DNA from: Telopea speciosissima
Taxonomy: Eukaryota > Streptophyta > Magnoliopsida > Proteales > Proteaceae
Direction: 5' to 3'
Length of the DNA stretch: 64,000 bases
Assembly (NCBI RefSeq): GCF_018873765.1
Contig: NC_057923.1
Span: 11,482,413-11,546,412 of the forward strand
Part shown: piece after piece, positions 44,748-57,600 of the stretch
How positions within the stretch are numbered: the stretch's first letter is position 1
Layout of the letters: the number at the start of each line of letters is the position of its first letter
Translations under genes and position numbers: made by a program
Notes under the pieces: model-generated
Seen by the model: the letters and a program-made list of their open reading frames with translations, nothing else
The model's database searches: none
Told to the model about the DNA's origin: nothing

Positions 44748-47700
44748 TTATGCTGGTGATGTATGCAAGCATGTATGTAAAATAGAATATTTATATAAGG
44801 TATATGGATATAAAAAAAAAAGATTAGGTGATGGGTTTGTTGATTAGATTCTTGTTGGGGTGGTTTAATGGAATAACAGGAGAGGGGATTTTGGTTATAT
44901 TTTTAATTATACCATTCTTTAGAGTCAATAGGTTGGTGTATTTGTATTCCATTGATTAAAGAACTGAGGGAATTTGTTGGTCACATTATCATTTGTATTC
45001 AATTATTTGAAGGAATATACAAGATTCCCTTTCATTGTATACCGAACTGCTCATTATGATATTACAAAATAAATGAAGTATTACACAGTATTTCTGTTAA
45101 GAGTTTGATGTGTTACTTGATAAATATTTGATTTTTTTGGAGCATTTAATGGAATTTCTTATTACATCAAGAAATGCTTAAAACTTGAATATTGGTGGCA
45201 CCATCAAGGTACAGCAGCAGACAATACCAGTATAAATTCATCAGAATTATCAGGATTTTGGTGTTCATTGAATCTATCCCTAGGGAAAATAATTTTGATA
45301 GTCATAGACTCTTGGGAAGAGGAATAACAAATAATTTGGATATAATGGAAGCACTTTGATGTTGCTTTTACACATTTTACCTGGATTTTCAGCACCATAA
45401 CCAGAACAAATCAAAAAAACTTAAATGAACACAGGGAAACTTGTGAATTATTATAAGACGATGCTGCAAAAGACTACAGATAATTAATGAGTTTTATCTT
45501 CCCTAAAAGTATATGACTCGGGTTATTTTGTGTGCGATAATGAGCTGAAATCTGAATCTCTATAACAGATTGAGGGATCGGAATCTTATCAGCTGTCTTG
45601 AGCAGTGGTTGACTGGCACCAATCCAGCTGATACTGACTGATACCACCAATCTTCCTCAAAGATCAGCCAGTATCAAGATTCAGGCATAATTGAAGAACC
45701 TGGGGAAGAAAATGTGTCTTTGGTCCAAGAAATCTGACCATGTAACTAGTTATTAGGGCCTCAAACTTATTTCCCTGTCCCATTGCCTTGGATCCAACAA
45801 GAAGAAGAAGAAGAATATAAGTAGCAGCAGTAGAGGCATATATTGGATGGTGTTCAATAGTAATCAAAGTGGACAGGTTCCAATAGCATTTGCTATTTTA
45901 TTTTAAAATAGTTCCATCTCATGCAATTGACTTTTCACCAAATTGATTCATTGCTTTATTGTAGTAGTTGTTGCCTATAATGAACTTAGGTATAGCCACC
46001 CCATCCCAATCCTGTAAGATTCACATCATATGATTAATTTATAAAACTGTATCTTTGGTAGGACATGTTTGTTATATATGAGTTATTGCTCTCAAGTTAT
46101 CTCTTCCATTCCCTTCTAATTCTTCAATAAATTATTACCCAAAAAGCAAAAAAGGTATAAAGCTTGCAATGGCTAGAGGGTTTAAGCTTCTTAATGGAAC
46201 TTTACTGCAATTCAAGAGAATCTAATTGAGATTGATGCCATTTTTTCTCACTAGAACTTCCTTGGTAGAAAGAAGAAACTGAGAAGCCTACCAACTCATA
46301 ATTCTGTAATCCTCCTCTTAGTCTTAAAACTCTTGCCAACACTGTTTTCGTCATCATTAAAGCACCCTGTTCATGTACTCTTGTTAATAATTTCCAGCTT
46401 ATAACTGCAATTTTAATGCCACAGGATTCCGAGATAGATAATAGATAGGAATGAGGAGATTGAAGTTGAAGCATCTTTTTTTTTTCATCTTTTTAAAATA
46501 AGAAACGGGAACCTTCATTATTAATCAACAAAAAGAAACATTCATTATAATTCGAATTGAATACTTACAAGGACTTGGGCACCCTCTCCTTACTACCATG
46601 CAAGACGCAACCTTACCCCCACTTTGGGGAGGTTGTTTTCAATTTCCAACCTGCGACTACTAGGTATTTGAGCAACCTTATCATTGCAACGAGGTCCACC
46701 CTCTCCTTAATAACTAATTTTTTATTGATGTACGAAGCTACATTGGTGTCGTGGGAAAACCTCTCCCTTTGCCACCTTAGGCACATAAGGGGGAAAAAAG
46801 AGAAGGAAAAATGTTCAGGGAGGGGCAGCCGCGCAGACCACGCCTAGAACACAGTTGGAATGAAATGACCGCCACAGGCCCCATGAAAGGTGAAAATCCC
46901 CCCGAGATGCCAGCGCGCTCGTTGGCTGCCGCGTGCGTGCACGTGGCCCCTGCGCTCCCACAAAAAAAAGAAATTGAGGGACCTTGGGTGTGATTTAGGT
47001 TAGTGTGTGGGACTGACTCTGCATTTTTTGCAAACGTGAGGGATCTGCCGTCAATTTCCCCCAAAAAATTAACTGCAAGACATATCCACCCTGCGGGGTT
47101 TGGGGCTGTCGCCGTCTTCCTAATTATTGGGTCCCTTGCTGTGCCGTCGGAGTCCTTCCGGTCGCTAAAGCCGCCGGCGACTAATAATTCGGCTGGCTTC
47201 TGGTTTGCATCTATTTTCAACTTCCCTTTGTTTTTATTTTCTTAAATCTTCCCGTTTCGTTTTTCAATAATTCCGCCGGAGTCTATCTCGTCTGTGTGTG
47301 GAGTGACTCTTGAATTACAAATCTATAAGCACGTGTAATCTCAAAAATTTTCATGTTTCGATGTAATCCTTTCTTATCCATGTATCCTCCCTTTTCTTGT
47401 ATGGGATTTTAGTTCTTATATGTATATCTTCAGAGACTTGCATGCTCACTGTTTGTTGAAATGTGTGCAAGAATGGATTTCCAAATTTCCGAATTTTGGA
47501 ACACTTTTGGGTCTGGAACACTCTCTCCCGTGGAAAAATGATGCTTATTTGAAGAAAAAAAATTGTACAAGACTTGTTTACTTCAACAAGCTTAAATAAT
47601 GGTCAATCTCATCCGAGATTTGCTCGCTCTTGTCCATTTTTTTCCCTCTTCTTTTGCACCATTTGCATCATACTCTATACAGGGAACATGCGATTGCTCC

Positions 47701-48103
47701 TCACTGTAAAGCCGTAGAGGTCTCAATAAAACTATTCCATATGACCTTTACTTTGTTTGCCTTCACTAGGCAAAGGGAAGCTGTTCATCAGAACCACCAT
47801 GAACACTTTGTAGTGCTTGTTACTTGGGGTTGGTTGATGAAGATGTTTGTCCTACTGCCCCAACCTTATGCAAGTTTCTTTGCAAGTGATTAAAAAATTT
47901 GATGTTGGGTATTTTTTTCCCTCATTTTCTTCTTGGTTGATTTTTCGCCTGTTTGCTGAAGAGAAGATATACTTTGATTAGTTTGCTTTGTAGATATGCT
48001 GTGTGAATGACTACCCAATATGGAATCCTTAAATTGCTTCTCATCAAATGCGTAGCTTCCTCTACCACCTAACATCCTTCTCCTAAATTTCAGAGAGAAA
48101 CCA
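44748..48103 (+). other. Intergenic region and presumed leader of the SRP receptor gene
   Basis: An AATAAA at 45067-45072 may serve the upstream KLCR-type gene. From about 46800 to 47200 the DNA is unusually GC-rich, with 'gaaatgaccgccaca' words shared with a repeat at 37.9 kb. A CT-rich stretch and a cag acceptor at 48091-48093, 10 bp before the SRP receptor start codon, suggest a leader intron there; its donor cannot be fixed. No other gene is visible; the 147-codon minus frame at 46777-47220 is compositional. Confidence 0.45.
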
Positions 48104-51100
48104 ATGGAAGAGATGAAGCAATGGACAAATGAACTACAACAATGGATACATCAAGCACTGCATTGGATTCATCAAATACCATCTGTTCAAATTTATGTTT
48201 CTATCGGTGTGCTCTTCCTGACGACAGTTTTTCTCTTGTTGGGTATGTCCTACTCTGCCCTTCTTTTGGCTCCCCCTTTTTTTTTTTTTTTTTTTTTAAT
48301 AATTCTTATCCTGAGTTTTGCTCTGCATGGTAAAAGAAAGTGTTTCTCTTAAATTGATGTATTTATGTAAATGGAAATGAAGAAATAATTCTCAGAAGCT
48401 TTCAAATGATTTTGTTGGAAATTTTCTGTTTGGTTTTGTTTATTGAGTATTAATTTTCCCTTTAGTGCTATGCTATGATAAGGTTGAAAGAAGCAAAATC
48501 TACATGATTCTCTTCCTATTATGTACTGCTTAGCTCCATTATGGCAATCTAGCAAGTACAAGCGGGTGGGAAAGAATGGCCATAGTTTATGACATATGCG
48601 TGAGTGGTGATTCTTTTTCTATAGTGACAAATGGTGAATTATTGCATGTCATGCCATGCCATACACTTGGTATGTGGTAGCCAGGGGGGAAAAAGACCTG
48701 CTATCGTGTGAAATGTTCTTAATTCAATACCATTACATGATTTATCTCACCACCACCCCCCTAAAAAAACTTAGTATGGTGATTGGCCAAGCTTTGGCAT
48801 TGGTTTATAAGGAAAAATGAGCAAGTTTCACTGCTTACATCTTTCATTTATTTTCGATGTAACTAGAACATTGATATTGACTAAGTATTGGAAAAAGTAA
48901 ATTTTGAAAGCCGAAACGCAGACATAGCTTCAATGTTTATTTCATCCTTCAAGAGAGAATCCTATGAAAGTATTTTAGTTTTTTGAGAGTTGTAAAAGAA
49001 AAAAAAAATTAGTTTTTGTTGGGCTCTATAACAAAGGAGCCCCTATCACCAAATCACTCCCACTCCCCACCCAAAAAAAAAAAAAGAGCCGGTAAAAGGA
49101 TAAAAAGAAAAGGGCAGAACACTCAAACTTGGGACCCTGCTAGGGTTGAATTCTTGAGTTGGACCCACAAAGTTTCATCCATATCCAATCTAGTACACTA
49201 CTGTGTACATAGATTAAAGATAGACTTTAGAGTCCTCTATTAGATCAATAGAATTCTCTGATGTAATTTAAAAATAAAGTGTTTCTGAATTGATCTCATC
49301 TTTAATTTTAAAATTTCAATTTTTCTAGTCCTTCAATGAAGTACCCACCATACCAATATAAATATAAATTTTGACCCATATCTTTTGATCAAAGAAAGGT
49401 TCATCAAATTTTATTTTGGTTTTCAGTGTTGATACTTGATTTGGTATATCTGTTTGCCCATTGGCAAGCTAAATTGGTTTCTTATCCTAGTTTGAGTTAA
49501 TTTCATATTATGTAACATTGTTTGAAAGTTGTTCTTCGAAAAGAAATCAAGGATAGGCTTCTGCCATCAAACAGTCATATCTGCCTTTTTTTTATTATTG
49601 CAGCTTGCTTGTTCAGACGAACAAAATATAACACTATTGTGCTTGCTGGGCTAAGTGGTAGTGGGAAAACAGTCCTTTTTCACCGGGTACACTTCTACTT
49701 TATCTGTACTGCCCCTTTAGTATATCAGTTTATGTAATTTATGGAGGTTTTGAGATTTTTAAATTTCTTAAATTTTGTTTCCATGCCCATTCTGATACTT
49801 TAGTCAGAAGAAAGATAACAATAAAGTATGGGCAAAAGTTTTTCTAGTCTGACAACACTGGAGAGTATCTCTAGTCAGGCACCAAGTTTTGCCACACGGA
49901 AAGATAATGTGGCAATTTTGACCATATGGATACCTAGAAAATGGTCTGAATTGATCACATGTCATATACTTAGATCCATCTATATACCTTCCCATGTATT
50001 GGTGGATTCCTTTGTATTTTTAGCCATCCATTTCTTTTTGGAAAAGTTTTACTTTTTCATTGAATTTTCAAAGTTTTATTTTGTCACATGGCTAGCTCCG
50101 TTTTGGCTGAAACTTGACATGTAAATAGTGAACCTTGGGGTCTATCCGTCTGTGAAATTTGCGCCGGTCTAGAGACACTCGCTACACCTACCAGACTAGA
50201 AAAACTACTCCCTAAAATATTTTTATATTCTATAGTGCTTCTTCAAATGTACAAGAAAAAAAAAAAAATTAAGATTTTAAGATTTAAATGTTTAGGAATT
50301 GACTCAAATGAGGGTTTCCTGCAATATCTAAGGTTTCAGCGAGGAAGTTTACTATTTGGATTTGAAACTGAGGCCAGGTGCAATCCAACTTCATGATGCA
50401 GAATAGATCCAAATGTCGGTAGCTCTGAGTATTGATCCAGTGATATAGTGCATGGGAAAACGATTGTGTCCCCTGTGGGGGACCTAGCTACATCACCCAC
50501 CCAACTTAATCACTGGTAAAAGTATCTAAGGGCATTTCCTGAAATAATGACTACCCACCCCATGTATTGTCATAAATGCCCCTAGATGTCCCTTCACCCA
50601 TGGTTGGGTGACCTAGCTAGGTCCTCTGCAGGTGATCCAATCACTACTCTACTGCATATATGTATGTGCTGATGTTTCTTTCATATCTCAGATTACAGAC
50701 TGCCTTTAAGTTGACTCGTGACCTTATGTGGTTCCTGTACTTAGTAGCATGCACAACTGATGAGTTTAATCCATAATTTTGTATCCCAGTTGAAATGTTT
50801 CCCTCTCTCTCTTCCCCCATCCCCCACTTCTGTTTTACTTTGCTAAATTAATCACATCTTTTTTAATCAGGAAAATTCAATTACTATCTTTTTCTTATAG
50901 ATATTGTATGGAGTAATCACATGTACCCTATCAATATGTGTACCCCTGTTTATTCCATATACTGTTTCTGAATAGCATGATCATTGTTTCCATTCCTGTG
51001 CCAGTTTCAAGATGGCTCTTTACCACAGGGTACTAATACATCGTTGGATCCAAATGAGGGCAATTTCGTGCTCTATTCTGAGTCCACTGAGGTAAATAAT

Positions 51101-52554
51101 TTATCCACTGATTCCCTTCAACCTATATTTAATTTTTACCATAGCATGGTTATATATTCAATGACTACTCTTCGCATATTTGTCAATTAGAAGACAACCT
51201 AAAAGGTCATTCTACCATGACATAATGATTGGATGACTAGAGTGCCAAGTGAGGCATCCATCTGGGGGACAATTGATTGATTGAATTACTGCAATATCCA
51301 ATTTCAACAGGCTTTTTGTGGATTTTCTGCCATACTTTCAGTTTGTTACAAAGAGCACATAGGACTATCTAGTTCTATTCAATATCTCATCCAGTCTGTT
51401 GAACTTTTGTGAAAGGAATCTCCTAGGTGTGAACCAGTTAATATTATGTGTTCTTCCATTAACCATCCTTGTGATGCATGTGCTGTTTGCTAAGAGTTTT
51501 TGTTTGCTTACTTAGTCACTTCAACTTTTATCATGTATCTCCCTTCCATGGCGTATCTGTGCTAAGTATTTTATTGCAATTATATTATTTATTTCATTTA
51601 CTTCCAACTTGTCCCTCACCTCTTAGATCCTTGTGAGCACATAATAAGAATGCTACTTTTACTAACTTATATCACTTCAAAAATAGATTTTTAACTTTCT
51701 CTATGTAATCAAGCAGTTTTTCTTTATCATTCAGTTTGAAATGCCATTGCCAGCCACCAGTGAAATTGAAAGTTAAGGCTTTGTCTTCTTTTATTATATG
51801 TGTACAGAAGCTGTTTATAACTTGACTACAAATTCTATAAATTTAGAATTAGTGGTTTAGATACATGATGCCGAAATCTTATATCCTGTGCAGAAGGGGA
51901 AAATAAAGCATGTCCACTTAGTTGATGTTCCTGGGCATTCCCATTTGCGACTTTACGAGTACTTGCCCCAAACAGCTGGCCTTATATTCGTTGTGGATGC
52001 TTTGGAGTTCCTACCAAACTGCCATGCAGCTGCAGAGTACTTCCTAGCTACAATTTTTTTTAATGATATATATGTTCTTATACTTTCTCTGACATTTTCA
52101 TCTTTTCCCATTTTGGAAGGTACCTGTATGATATTTTAACGAAAACAAGTGTTGTGAAGCGGAATATCCCAGTTCTCATACTATGCAACAAGACTGATAA
52201 AGTGACTGCTCATACCAAGGAATTCATCAGGAAACAACTGGAAAAAGCAATGTAAGGCTTCATGGAAAAACATCAGGAAGCAAGAGATGATGCCCATCAG
52301 ATAGATTTGATGTGATACTTCGATAAATTTGTATATTTTTTAACTTCTCTTCATTATGTTACAGAGACAGGCTACGGGCGTCAAGAAATGCTATATCAGC
52401 AGCTGACATTTCTAATGAATTTACACTTGGTATTGTCGGAGAAGCCTTTGCTTTCTCCCAATGCCATAATAAGGTGACTATTGCAGAAGCATCTGGACTG
52501 ACAGGTGATATTGTACAGGCTGAGCAGTTCATTAGGGAACACATCAGGCCGTAG
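48104..52554 (+). CDS. SRPRB: Signal recognition particle receptor subunit beta
   Basis: Six exons (48104-48242, 49604-49686, 51005-51091, 51894-52036, 52120-52251, 52365-52554), all with GT..AG introns and matching phases, give 257 residues. The protein is the membrane-anchored small GTPase that holds SRP receptor alpha at the ER and so takes part in co-translational targeting of secretory proteins. A single membrane span lies at about residues 28-47 (VQIYVSIGVLFLTTVFLLLA). GTPase motifs: G1 GLSGSGKT at 62-69, G3 DVPGH at 114-118 and G4 NKTD at 174-177. The conserved tail contains EAFAFSQCHNKV and ends EHIRP. The exon-4 donor (GA|gtactt) lies inside a frame that would stay open past it, and the 83-bp intron restores the family sequence EYLYDIL. 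The length equals that of other plant SR-beta proteins. The gene appears intact. Confidence 0.95.
49830..50212. mobile_element. MITE in SRPRB intron 2, 'ttttctagtct' family
   Basis: The ends are inverted: AAAAGTTTTTCTAGTCTG on the left, CAGACTAGAAAAACT on the right. The internal 'gccacacggaaagataatgtggcaa' and 'ttttgaccatatggat' match words in 53431-53886, so the two are relatives with different ends or strong divergence. Confidence 0.75.
50454..50645. mobile_element. MITE in SRPRB intron 2, 'gacctagct' family
   Basis: The left arm has GGGGGACCTAGCTACATCACCCA and the opposite strand of the right arm has AGAGGACCTAGCTAGGTCACCCA in the same order, giving an imperfect palindrome of about 190 bp without coding content. 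Confidence 0.65.
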
Positions 52555-53430
52555 AACCTGTTCGATCAGCCCTTTAGCTGCATTTTATGGGGGTGTATTA
52601 CTTCTGCACAATTTTTAAAAAAAAAAGCTCTTTAGGCCAGGTTTGTCTTAAACACATGCTTTCTCTGCCGATTAAAGGCATTCAGCCATGTAGTCCAAAA
52701 GAATTAGTCTGCTAACCATTTGATGTAGGATATGATGGTCCTGTTGATACGTTGCCTTGCATTTACTTGGAGGATGCCTCATTGCTGGGACTTACCAAAG
52801 AATTATAATTGATATTGATTAAAATTGGTTGATTAAGCACTATTCTTTAGCTTCAACTGATTTGTATTGTATTTAATTTCTACACTAGCATGCTCAGTTG
52901 ATGGCAAGAAGAGATGGAAACAATGTGAGCAGATATATGGTGCTTATTAACCGTCACCAAAAGTTACATTGTTTGTTGCACTTGGTCCTCCTATTTGATT
53001 GATAATTTTCCCTGTAAGTAAGATCAACCAATTGTTTTTTATTTTCACCCATCTATCTACGGAGCCCCAATTGTACAAAGTCGATAATGCACTCCCTACT
53101 GTTCGTGATACCCATCGCAAGACCCCCAAACCTGTAGGCAAGGGATTTCTTCATTCACCATGAGTGAAGGGAAACTGCCTTCAATACAGTATTAAGATTG
53201 CACCTAAAGCATTATCTTAGCTCTCCCATAAATGGTATGAAAGGAAGGTGGGAGATCTGACTCAGATGAATATACATACATTGCGGAATAATGATTTTTT
53301 AGGGACAGTTATAGTGTTATACAGCAAGGGAAAATGATATTTAGGAGGCTAGACACTACAATGTTATCGAAGATACATCATTTAGTCCTGCCATGTCTAT
53401 CTGTTTATAGGGAACTTGGATGTCAAATAT

Positions 53431-53886
53431 GGGAAAAATGGTTCCTACACACTTGTGGTAGGAACCTATCCTATGTAACCACTTTAAATATTGCCACATA
53501 GAAAGATGATGTGGCCATTTTGACCATTTGGATAGAGAGGTCGTAGTCTTGTTTAATCAGTGTCAAATTTCAAAACTTAATTCAATCAAATATCCTCTCA
53601 TGTATTGGCATACATCTCCATGTATGTGCATGCACTCTTACGGTATTCTAAGTTTCTAACCACTATTGTGCACTTCCTATACCCTTGGATTTTCAAAGCT
53701 TTGTTTTGCCAAATGGCAAACTCTGATACGTTCAAAAATAAACATATGAATAAGGTACCTAAGGTTCTACTAATCCATAAAATTTGAACCCCCATATGAA
53801 CTACTAGGTCTAGGTGGCATTTGTTGGCATTTAAAGTGGGCATGTAGGAAAGGCTCCTACATCAAGCGTGTAGACAGGGCTCCCAA
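53431..53886. mobile_element. MITE between SRPRB and AO
   Basis: The left end 'ggttcctacacacttgtggtagga' and the opposite strand of the right end 'tgtctacacgcttgatgtagga' are inverted relatives. The interior ('gccacatagaaagatgatgtggcc', 'tcctctcatgtattggcat') matches 49830-50212. Confidence 0.65.
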
Positions 53887-54029
53887 TAATAGAATATCTG
53901 GAAGAATTTCTTGCTTTATAGGATCAAAAAGCAGTGAGCTTAGTCCACAGCTTAGATAACCGATATGACATTGCCTCAGCATAACATCCAAGAGCAACAT
54001 TTTGTAATGGTTGCAGACTTGGCCAGACC

Positions 54030-54195
54030 AAGCACATGATTTACCCAATTTGGATCCTCTGCTGCTGCCTGCCCGTGCAGCCACCATGCAGCCTAACACA
54101 GGCAGGGGCGAAATGACCACCCTACCCATTGCCCTATAGGGCGGTCATTTGGCTGGCCGCACAGGCAGGCGGTGGCAGAGGATCACGATCCTGAT
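54030..54195. mobile_element. Palindromic MITE between SRPRB and AO
   Basis: The arms 'ggatcctctgctgctgcctgcc' and 'ggcaggcggtggcagaggatc' are inverted, as are internal 'gaaatgaccaccctaccc' and 'atagggcggtcatttgg'. Its duplex would be GC-rich. The rest of 52555-54694 shows no gene. Confidence 0.7.
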
Positions 54196-54694
54196 TTACC
54201 TCCCTCAGTAAACGGAATTAGCCAAACTACAAAGTTCCAGATTTAATGAGTTATCTTGTCAATGATGCTGCTGTATAATTTATTTCATGTTTCACATACT
54301 AAAAAGTTACACAGCAATGTCTTAGTGAACATATAAGTGTACCATGATATTGAGGCAAATATGGCAGCACATTCTAAGGAATGATTTAGGTGTGCCAAAG
54401 TTAAACAAATGATATTAGGAAACAAGAATGGCATTGAATCAACAAATAAAACACTATATTTTTATCTACTTCAAAGGGAGAAGTGTCCCCACTCAGATAC
54501 CTTTCTGAAGGTCTGTCACTTCTCTCTCCAATGGTTCCTGTAATTTCCCTCTTTTTTTTAAAATGAATATGATGCTTGTAATAGCCAAATGCTTCATCCA
54601 CAATGACTTCCAAAGGGACAGCATTTAAACTAAAAAATCTGGGGGGGGTCTAATGAATAAAGGTGAACTCTGGAAGTTAACCACCTTCATGTAG

Positions 54695-57600
54695 TCAACA
54701 GTGCTGTTGCTTGTGTAGTTGTAGAGTACTCCATGTACCCTTCACAGGAGAACAAGGGAATATAACTGTAGGCTGTCTCTTGCTCTCCTCTACATGGGGG
54801 AAATCTACAATGAAGTGGAGGCCACGGCTTTCATGCCTTGCAAGTGCACTGCTCACTACAAGTTTCGCACAACAGAAAAGATTCCTCATCTCACATGCCT
54901 GAATCCCCACCATTGTTGGCTCCCACCCCTTTCGGAATAGATACTCTTCCCACTCTGTTTCTAACTCCCCAAGCCTCCACTCTGCCATCTTCAACCGGCT
55001 TGTTGACCGCACAATCCCCACATAATCCCACATGATTGATTGCAGTTCCTCCCTCACTTCCCTTGTCCTCCTTATGATATCTGACAGAACACTGCTTCCG
55101 AGTGACATAGGAACTACTGGCCACGCCCATGAATCCAAAGAAGTGAGCTCGAGTTTCAAATTGGTCTTGTGGTCTATCGAAGGCTGCACAGCCCGTTGTG
55201 CAAACACTAGTGCCTCAAGCAATGAGTTGCTTGCCAGTCGGTTTGCACCATGCAACCCTGTGCAAGCAACCTCTCCAGCTACATATAAGCCCTGCACATT
55301 TGTCTCTCCATGAAGTCCAGCACGGACTCCCCCACACATGTAATGAGCAGCCGGAACAACTGGGATTGGCTGACATGTTATGTCTAGCCCAAAGCGAAGG
55401 CATTCAGCAGCTATGTTGGGGAAATGGGAGAGAATCTCATCTCTGGGCTTATGGCTTATATCAAGTAGCACATACCTCTCATTACGTTTCTTTAGCTGGT
55501 CATCTATACTTCTTGCAACCACATCTCTGGGAGCAAGCTCTGCTCTCTCATCGTACAGGGGCATGAACCTCTCCATGCCTAGGTTGTAAAGGATACCTCC
55601 ATCTCCCCTAACAGCTTCAGTGATGAGAAATGCATTGACACGATTCTCGCTTGGCTTGATTGGAAGGCCTTCATCAGACAAGGCAGTAGGGTGAAACTGC
55701 ACAAACCTGAGAAACATAAAGAGTAGTGAAGGACAACTCTAGATATGAACTGCAGTCATTCAAAATGGATATGGTATTGCTTATAAGAACCAAAAGTTTA
55801 ACAGTTAGGTTGGCGATTAAGGAGGTCCATTGAAAGCTAACCAATAAAGCAGGCACAATTTCAAGGTTGAGACTCACCCTCTCACAGGTCAATCCTAATA
55901 TTTCCTTCTATGCCAATAATGATACCACCTAATTTTTCAGGCCTTATTGGGATATTGATCATTTAGAGAAATTGAACAGCATGCATATTTATAATCAATT
56001 GATCCTATGAGGTTCACCAATTTGATCAATCGGAATAGGTATTTACATTAGCACAATATAATTGTTCGGATGGACAAAGATATTCTAAAGCAACTAGCTA
56101 CTAATTTACTTACTCCATGTTGGAGATTACAGCTTGAGCTCGATGGGCCATAGCAACTCCATCTCCAGTGGCTACCTGTGAACATATATAGTGGATTAAT
56201 CATTGAAGGTGGAATGATATGATAGAACCATCAGTTACAACACCTCTTTTATTATATAAGATCTACAAATTACCAACTAAACTCTCTTGGTAGAATTTGT
56301 TGAAAGGTAATGATGGTGAAAAAAAATTAACCATATGGAAACTGAAATACGACCTAAATAGGGAGTATTAATTTTACAAAATTTTAAAGGAAAAAAAGGG
56401 GAAAAGTAGCGTAACAGATCTATAACACATTACATTTCTTTTTCTCTTTTCTTTCACCTCAGCTCTGCTATTCTGCCCCAGCCCGGCTGAGGAAGAGTTA
56501 TGGGGAGGAACCATCAGTTACAACACCCCTTTTATTATATAAGATCTACAAATTACCAACTAAAGACAAAACAGGGGGGGGGGGAGAGAAAATAAAGTGA
56601 AGTGAAGGTCGCTTAACTTTCTCCTCACACAATGCACTCTCTTGGTAGAATTTGTTGAAAGGTAATGATGGTGAAAAAAAAATTAACCATATGGAAACTG
56701 AAATACGACCTAAATAGGGAGTTATAATTTTACAAAAATTTAAAGAAATAAAAGGGGAAAAGTAGCGTAACAGATCTATAACACATTACATTTCTTTTTC
56801 TCTTTTCTTTCACCTCAGTTTTTTTTTTTAATGGTCAAGAATCAAAAAGGAATAAAGGCCATCTCTGTTTCCTTATGCATGCATTTGATCTCAGTAGGAA
56901 AAATGTATGGTGCTAGTAAATCTCATGCAGTGCACATTCCAAAGGAAGCCAGCATATATGCCAGCGCCTCGTAACATTTAAACCTTAAAGACTTCATTAC
57001 GAACAGACCGGGTTCTCAACATTATAAATGTCAATACAGGTCAGACTTTTCTTTTATTTAGAAGAGAATGATAAAGCTCAAACACAGCATGAGAATGATT
57101 GTTGCAAGATGGGTTATATAGACCCTCAAGGATTTGATCAATTATAAACTTTTGAGAGCACTCACAATATCCTCCTAAATTGAATAGTATCAAATGAACT
57201 TAGATTGCCCTTTTCAACTGCGTAAATGTCAATAGGTTGACAGCAATGAGCGAAATCCCAAAGTAATTGTTAAGATTGTCTTAGTTTCCTCTTGAATCAC
57301 ATAAGAATCAAACTCTTAACAAATTCATCTGATTGTAATCCTTCAGGAGGAAAGACTAGAAAACCAGGGAATACCAGTGGATTTGTTGTTGAAGGATAGA
57401 TATGCCCTGCTCCACCAGATGCAATTAATGTCACCTTTGAGATAAATCGTACAACCTGAGAATTGTGTGCACAAAATTAGAACCAGAGAACTACAATCAG
57501 TTAATAAAGCTTCAAAGTTACTGGCGGAAGGAATTAACAAGAGAAGAAGAAATGTTGACAACTCCCAGTTTTATTACCTCTTGTGTTTCAGTATTCAGTG

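Noticed and set aside
46777-47220. 147-codon minus-strand frame
   Set aside because: No recognisable family, Gly/Ala/Ser-rich through local GC content, overlaps a repeat-like segment and the presumed leader region of the SRP receptor gene.
55198-55566. Plus-strand frames of 122, 93 and 69 codons
   Set aside because: They are antisense shadows of the large last exon of L-aspartate oxidase.
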